From SPCO01 sp964427285 (GTDB lineage Bacteria; Chloroflexota; Limnocylindria; Limnocylindrales; CSP1-4), in contig CAYRTS010000067.1 of assembly GCA_964427285.1 (NCBI GenBank), positions 1 through 17,701 on the forward strand: a stretch of DNA of 17,701 nt, written 5' to 3'. Position 1 is the first letter of the stretch; every line of letters begins with the position of its first letter. Below, one piece after another: positions 15,338-17,701 of the stretch. A program made the translations under genes and the position numbers. Under the pieces are notes generated by a model, which searched no databases, was not told the origin of the DNA, and saw only the letters and a program-made list of their open reading frames with translations.

Positions 15338-16240
15338 ATGGACCTCCACCTGGTCGACGCCACCTACGAACTCTTCCGGGCCCATTACGCACCGCGCCCG
15401 CCGGTCCTGGGCCGCGACGGCATCCCCCTCTCGGGCGTCTCCGGCCTGGTCGAACAGCTCCTGTACCTCCTGCGCGAGGAGGGTGCGACGCACCTCGGCT
15501 GTGCCACGGACCGGGTCATCGAGTCGTTCCGCAACGACCTCTTCCCCGGCTACAAGTCGTCAGCCGGCATGCCGCCCGAGCTGCTCGCCCAGTTCCCGAT
15601 CGCCGAAGCCGCCGTGGAGGCCCTCGGGATCGTGCTCTGGTCCATGGTCGAGTTCGAGGCGGACGACGCCATCGCTGCGGCGGCCGTCCGTTTTGTGGAG
15701 GATCCCCGAATCGAGCGAATCCTCGTGTGCACGCCGGACAAGGACATGGCCCAGCTCGTCCGTGAGGAGCGGATCGTCCTGTGGGACCGGCGTCGCGGCA
15801 TCAGGTACGACGACGCCGGCGTGCGCGCCAAGTGGGGTGTCCCTCCGACCTCGCTCCCCGACTACCTCGCGGTTGTTGGGGACGCCTCTGACGGCTACCC
15901 GGGGCTGCCGGGCTGGGGCGCCAAGTCAGCCGCCGCGATCCTGGCCCGTTACGGCTCCCTCGAGGCCATCCCCCGACATGCCAGCGCCTGGGAGGTGCCC
16001 GGGCTCGGCGGCTCTCGCGCCGTGGCGCTCGCCTCGACCCTCGCCGCTCAGTGGAACGAAGCAATGCTGTATCGGGACCTCGCCCGCCTGCGGACCGTCG
16101 CCGACGGCGTTCCCATTCGCCAGGTCAACGTCGACGAACTCCGTTGGGACGGCGCACCACGCGCGGAATGGGAGGCGTTCTGCGATGAGTGGGGCCTGAG
16201 CCGCCTGGCCCGCCGCCCGCATCGCTGGCGCGAGGCATAG
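15338..16240 (+). CDS. 5'-3' exonuclease / FEN-like nuclease (PolI N-terminal domain type)
   Basis: 300 residues resembling the stand-alone 5'-3' exonuclease domain of DNA polymerase I. Visible elements: the N-terminal Asp (HLVDATYELFRAH, D7), arch region FRNDLFPGYKSSAGMPPEL (64-82), acidic metal-site cluster EFEADDAIAAAA (105-116), TPDKDMAQLV (D134, D136), GDASDGYPGLPGWGAKSAAA (D182, D185) and the helix-hairpin-helix G-x-G-x-K-x-A that grips DNA. Family members remove RNA primers and flaps. The start ATG lies 9 nt after the nicotinamidase stop; no strong ribosome-binding site, consistent with coupling. All key acidic residues appear present, so it is probably active. It is not fused to a polymerase. 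Confidence 0.88.
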   Translation: MDLHLVDATYELFRAHYAPRPPVLGRDGIPLSGVSGLVEQLLYLLREEGATHLGCATDRVIESFRNDLFPGYKSSAGMPPELLAQFPIAEAAVEALGIVLWSMVEFEADDAIAAAAVRFVEDPRIERILVCTPDKDMAQLVREERIVLWDRRRGIRYDDAGVRAKWGVPPTSLPDYLAVVGDASDGYPGLPGWGAKSAAAILARYGSLEAIPRHASAWEVPGLGGSRAVALASTLAAQWNEAMLYRDLARLRTVADGVPIRQVNVDELRWDGAPRAEWEAFCDEWGLSRLARRPHRWREA

Positions 16241-16289
16241 GATCCGCATCCATGCCTGGGCACTTTCCCGCTGATGACGGCCGTGCTGA

Positions 16290-16550
16290 ATGGAGACGGG
16301 GACGACCAGTCGGGTGTCGGTGGCCACCGGCGGCGCCCAGGCGAGTGGCGACAGCCTTGAAGTGGCGTGGGGCAGCCGGGCGCCCAGCATGGTGTACGAG
16401 TCCGCCGCGGCGAACCTCGCACCCGACGACAGCAACGGGGTGAACGACGCGTTCATCATCGATCTCGCCGAGCCCTTCATCACCTACGGCTACGACCGGC
16501 TCTATCGCCTCACGTCAGTGACCGATCCCGCCGCCGACCGGTGCCACAGT
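16290..16550 (+). pseudogene. Chimeric remnant: TolB/propeller-type repeat fused to an RHS/YD repeat
   Basis: One frame gives about 85 residues made of two unrelated repeat modules. The first (ETGTTSRVSVATGGAQASGD ... VYESAAANLAPDDSNGVNDA/FIIDL) matches one blade of secreted propeller proteins of the TolB/PD40 type, where S-NLV-GD-NGV-D-F--D recurs. The second (ITYGYDRLYRLTSVTDPAAD) is a typical RHS/YD repeat. Each family normally has many tandem copies in proteins of hundreds of residues, with a signal peptide; here one copy of each remains, with no start context. The frame then runs on into the next gene's leader without meaning. Inferred deletion scar joining two surface-protein genes, or an insertion remnant. 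The vapB-like promoter lies at its right end. Confidence 0.6.
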
Positions 16551-16554
16551 TTGC

Positions 16555-16560
16555 TACGAT
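16555..16560 (+). promoter_or_regulatory. Putative -10 box (TACGAT) of the vapBC-like operon
   Basis: TACGAT followed by 9 nt and ATG 16570. For this start the mRNA would be almost leaderless; for GTG 16582 it would have a short leader with GGAG 6 nt before the start. Confidence 0.4.
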
Positions 16561-16569
16561 CACCACGAA

Positions 16570-16821
16570 ATGGAGAACGTGGTGGATCGGACCCGATTGG
16601 ATCGACAAGGCCGACTTGTGATCCCAGCGCGGGTGCGGGCCGCGGCAGGACTGACTCCAGGTAGCCTCCTCGGCGTCCGCGCCAGCAATGGTCGGGTGAT
16701 CGTGGAGCCGCTGGACGCGATCGAGCGCAAGATGTGGCGGGCGGCCGCGCGTGCACGTCCGGGGGACGCCACCTCGGACCTGCTGGACGATCGACGCCGC
16801 GAGGCAGACGGCAACCGCTGA
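16570..16821 (+). CDS. AbrB/MazE-type antitoxin (VapB-like)
   Basis: 83 residues. The N-terminal swapped-hairpin AbrB fold is recognisable (RTRLDRQGRLVIPARVRAAA, then GLTPGSLLGVRASNGRVIVE; about 7-46), which binds operator DNA as a dimer. The C-terminal half (DAIERKMWRAAARARPG, then DATSDLLDDRRREADGNR) is charged and helical, as in antitoxin tails that wrap the toxin. The VapC-like toxin gene follows with a 2-nt gap, giving the canonical antitoxin-first operon, probably self-repressed. Start: ATG 16570, or GTG 16582 preceded by GGAG; the latter removes only MENV. Confidence 0.85.
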   Translation: MENVVDRTRLDRQGRLVIPARVRAAAGLTPGSLLGVRASNGRVIVEPLDAIERKMWRAAARARPGDATSDLLDDRRREADGNR

Positions 16822-16823
16822 CC

Positions 16824-17228
16824 GTGCCGTCGGAGTCTGTGGTCGTCCTCGACGCCTCGGCGCTCGTAGCCTATGCGCGAGGCGAGCCGGGTGCGCAGAT
16901 CGTGGCCGAGCGGTTGCGACGCGGGGAGCGCATCATCGTATCGGCGGTCAACTGGGCAGAGGCAGCTGGCAAGCTCCGCGAATACCGGATGACGCCGGCG
17001 ATCCTGCGTCAGGCACTGGCGGCCTCGGGGGTTGAGATCGTTTCGTTCGCCGAAGCGGATGCGAAGATCGTTGGTGAACTGACCCCTCGATGGCGCCTGC
17101 TTGGACTTTCACTTGGCGACCGAGTTTGTCTTGCTCTGGCGATTTCGCTCCATGCGCCGGCCCTGACCGCTGACGAGGCATGGAGTCGCCTCGATCTTGC
17201 CGGTCTCGTCGTTGAACAGATCCGCTAG
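16824..17228 (+). CDS. vapC: PIN-domain toxin (VapC-like ribonuclease)
   Basis: 134 residues forming a complete PIN domain. The acidic quartet is present: D10 (VVVLDASALVAYARGEPGA), E46 (SAVNWAEAAGKL), D99 (LGLSLGDRVCLALA) and D117 (ALTADEAWSRL). These bind Mg2+/Mn2+ for cleavage of RNA, commonly tRNA or rRNA in VapC toxins. The start GTG is 2 nt after the antitoxin stop, so translation is coupled; GTG 16836 or 16839 would be possible but would trim the first strand. An intact active site next to an intact antitoxin suggests a functional module. RNA target unknown. Confidence 0.9.
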   Translation: MPSESVVVLDASALVAYARGEPGAQIVAERLRRGERIIVSAVNWAEAAGKLREYRMTPAILRQALAASGVEIVSFAEADAKIVGELTPRWRLLGLSLGDRVCLALAISLHAPALTADEAWSRLDLAGLVVEQIR

Positions 17229-17230
17229 TT

Positions 17231-17242
17231 CTCGGGGCCGAG
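17231..17242. terminator. Short hairpin after the toxin gene
   Basis: CTCGG and CCGAG flank a GG dinucleotide 2 nt after the vapC stop codon. No T tract follows, so a terminator role is only suggested by position. Confidence 0.25.
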
Positions 17243-17259
17243 TCATCTCGCGTCACGTC

Positions 17260-17294
17260 GATACGGGGCGCGTTCCGTGCTATCGTCTCGTATC
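17260..17294. promoter_or_regulatory. Inverted repeat bracketing the MarR gene -10 box
   Basis: GATACG (17260-17265) and CGTATC (17289-17294) are reverse complements and enclose a TATCGT box (17281-17286). MarR regulators commonly bind inverted repeats over their own promoters, so this is a candidate autoregulatory site; the arms are short. Confidence 0.3.
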
Positions 17295-17320
17295 AACCGA
17301 ACAGTACGGAGAGAACGAAC

Positions 17321-17701
17321 ATTTCGCTGAACGCGAAGGAACCGGCTGCGACTGGGCGGGCTAAGCTCATCGAACGAACCTTGCAGGCGTTCGAGGTCTT
17401 CATGGGCCACGTGGCTTCGAGTCACGTGCCGGCATTCACCGAGACCGAGCTGACCATGGCCCAGGCCAAGGCAATCTACGTTGTGGTCTCGATCGGTGCG
17501 GTCCGGATGTCCGACCTGGCGGTCCAGCTTGGCGTGTCAACCTCGACCGCGACCGGCCTGGTCGACCGGCTCGTCGAGCTCGACCTGCTCGTGCGGCAGG
17601 GCGATCTGCATGACCGGCGCCACGTCCTGATCACGACCACCCCGGCGGCCCGGGCGCACCTCGAGCACTTGCGCGAACTCAACCAGCAGCAGTTCCGCGA
17701 C
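17321..17701 (+). CDS. MarR family transcriptional regulator, 3' end outside window
   Basis: 127 residues to the edge, open. The core is MarR: helices (IERTLQAFEVFMGHVASSHV; TETELTMAQAKAIYVVVSIG), helix-turn-helix (VRMSDLAVQLGVSTSTATGL then VDRLVELDLLV) and wing RQGDLHDRRHVLITTTPAAR. The start is unusual: no ATG or GTG occurs in frame before the first helix. ATT 17321 has an ideal GGAGAG 7 nt upstream; TTG 17381 and ATG 17402 would cut into or remove the N-terminal dimerisation helix, and neither has a good ribosome-binding site. I therefore place the start at ATT, with moderate certainty. It is distinct in sequence from the MarR at 974-1483. The C-terminal dimer helix lies beyond the window. 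Confidence 0.75.
   Translation, partial: MSLNAKEPAATGRAKLIERTLQAFEVFMGHVASSHVPAFTETELTMAQAKAIYVVVSIGAVRMSDLAVQLGVSTSTATGLVDRLVELDLLVRQGDLHDRRHVLITTTPAARAHLEHLRELNQQQFRD

Noticed and set aside
14639..15493. 284-residue minus-strand open frame
   Set aside because: Antisense to nicotinamidase and the exonuclease start, both with full catalytic residues.

Overview
This is a high-GC bacterial chromosomal segment with short intergenic gaps, GTG starts and small divergent or convergent operons. The gene set fits a soil or freshwater Chloroflexota lineage such as the Limnocylindria/Ellin6529 group: poxvirus-type topoisomerase IB, homodimeric pyruvate dehydrogenase E1, DUF72, AI-2E-type permease, DrrA-like ABC exporter, and remnants of PQQ sugar dehydrogenase, TolB-like propeller and RHS genes. 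That placement is inference from gene content; there is no rRNA or marker tree here. No tRNA, rRNA, CRISPR array, transposase or phage gene was seen.

Layout. 1-178 (-): N-terminus of an amidinotransferase/dimethylargininase-like enzyme. 200-632: non-coding repeat region, with two degenerate tandem arrays (units starting GGGT, about 13-17 bp) enclosing four palindromic elements in alternating orientation. 761-2214 (+): a small ORF, a MarR regulator and a DUF72 protein. 2262-2588 (-): a cupin. 2749-3208: a strong inverted repeat and a deleted, frameshifted PQQ sugar dehydrogenase remnant. 3336-4472 (+): AI-2E family permease, convergent with a CorA-like transporter (4524-5455, -) broken by an exact 25-bp tandem duplication and a homopolymer shift. 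5474-8501 (+): a small membrane protein, a repetitive acidic protein and a two-gene ABC exporter ending at a clear bidirectional terminator. 8627-9046 (-): glycine-zipper protein. 9249-11001 (+): topoisomerase IB and hemerythrin. 11010-13694 (-): aceE. 13887-16240 (+): an OmpR/KdpE-type response regulator, nicotinamidase and a 5'-3' exonuclease-like protein. 16290-16550: a chimeric propeller/RHS remnant. 16570-17228 (+): a VapBC toxin-antitoxin pair. 17321-end (+): a second MarR regulator, cut by the window edge.

Functional picture. Most genes are housekeeping or stress related: pyruvate oxidation, NAD salvage, DNA topology and repair, hemerythrin, export, MarR control. Nothing visible forms one large novel system. 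The less ordinary signals are the mixed palindrome/tandem-repeat region at the left; three decayed genes within about 14 kb; a recurring TANNNT box 6-9 nt ahead of several start codons, suggesting frequent leaderless transcription; and a MarR gene whose best-placed start codon appears to be ATT.
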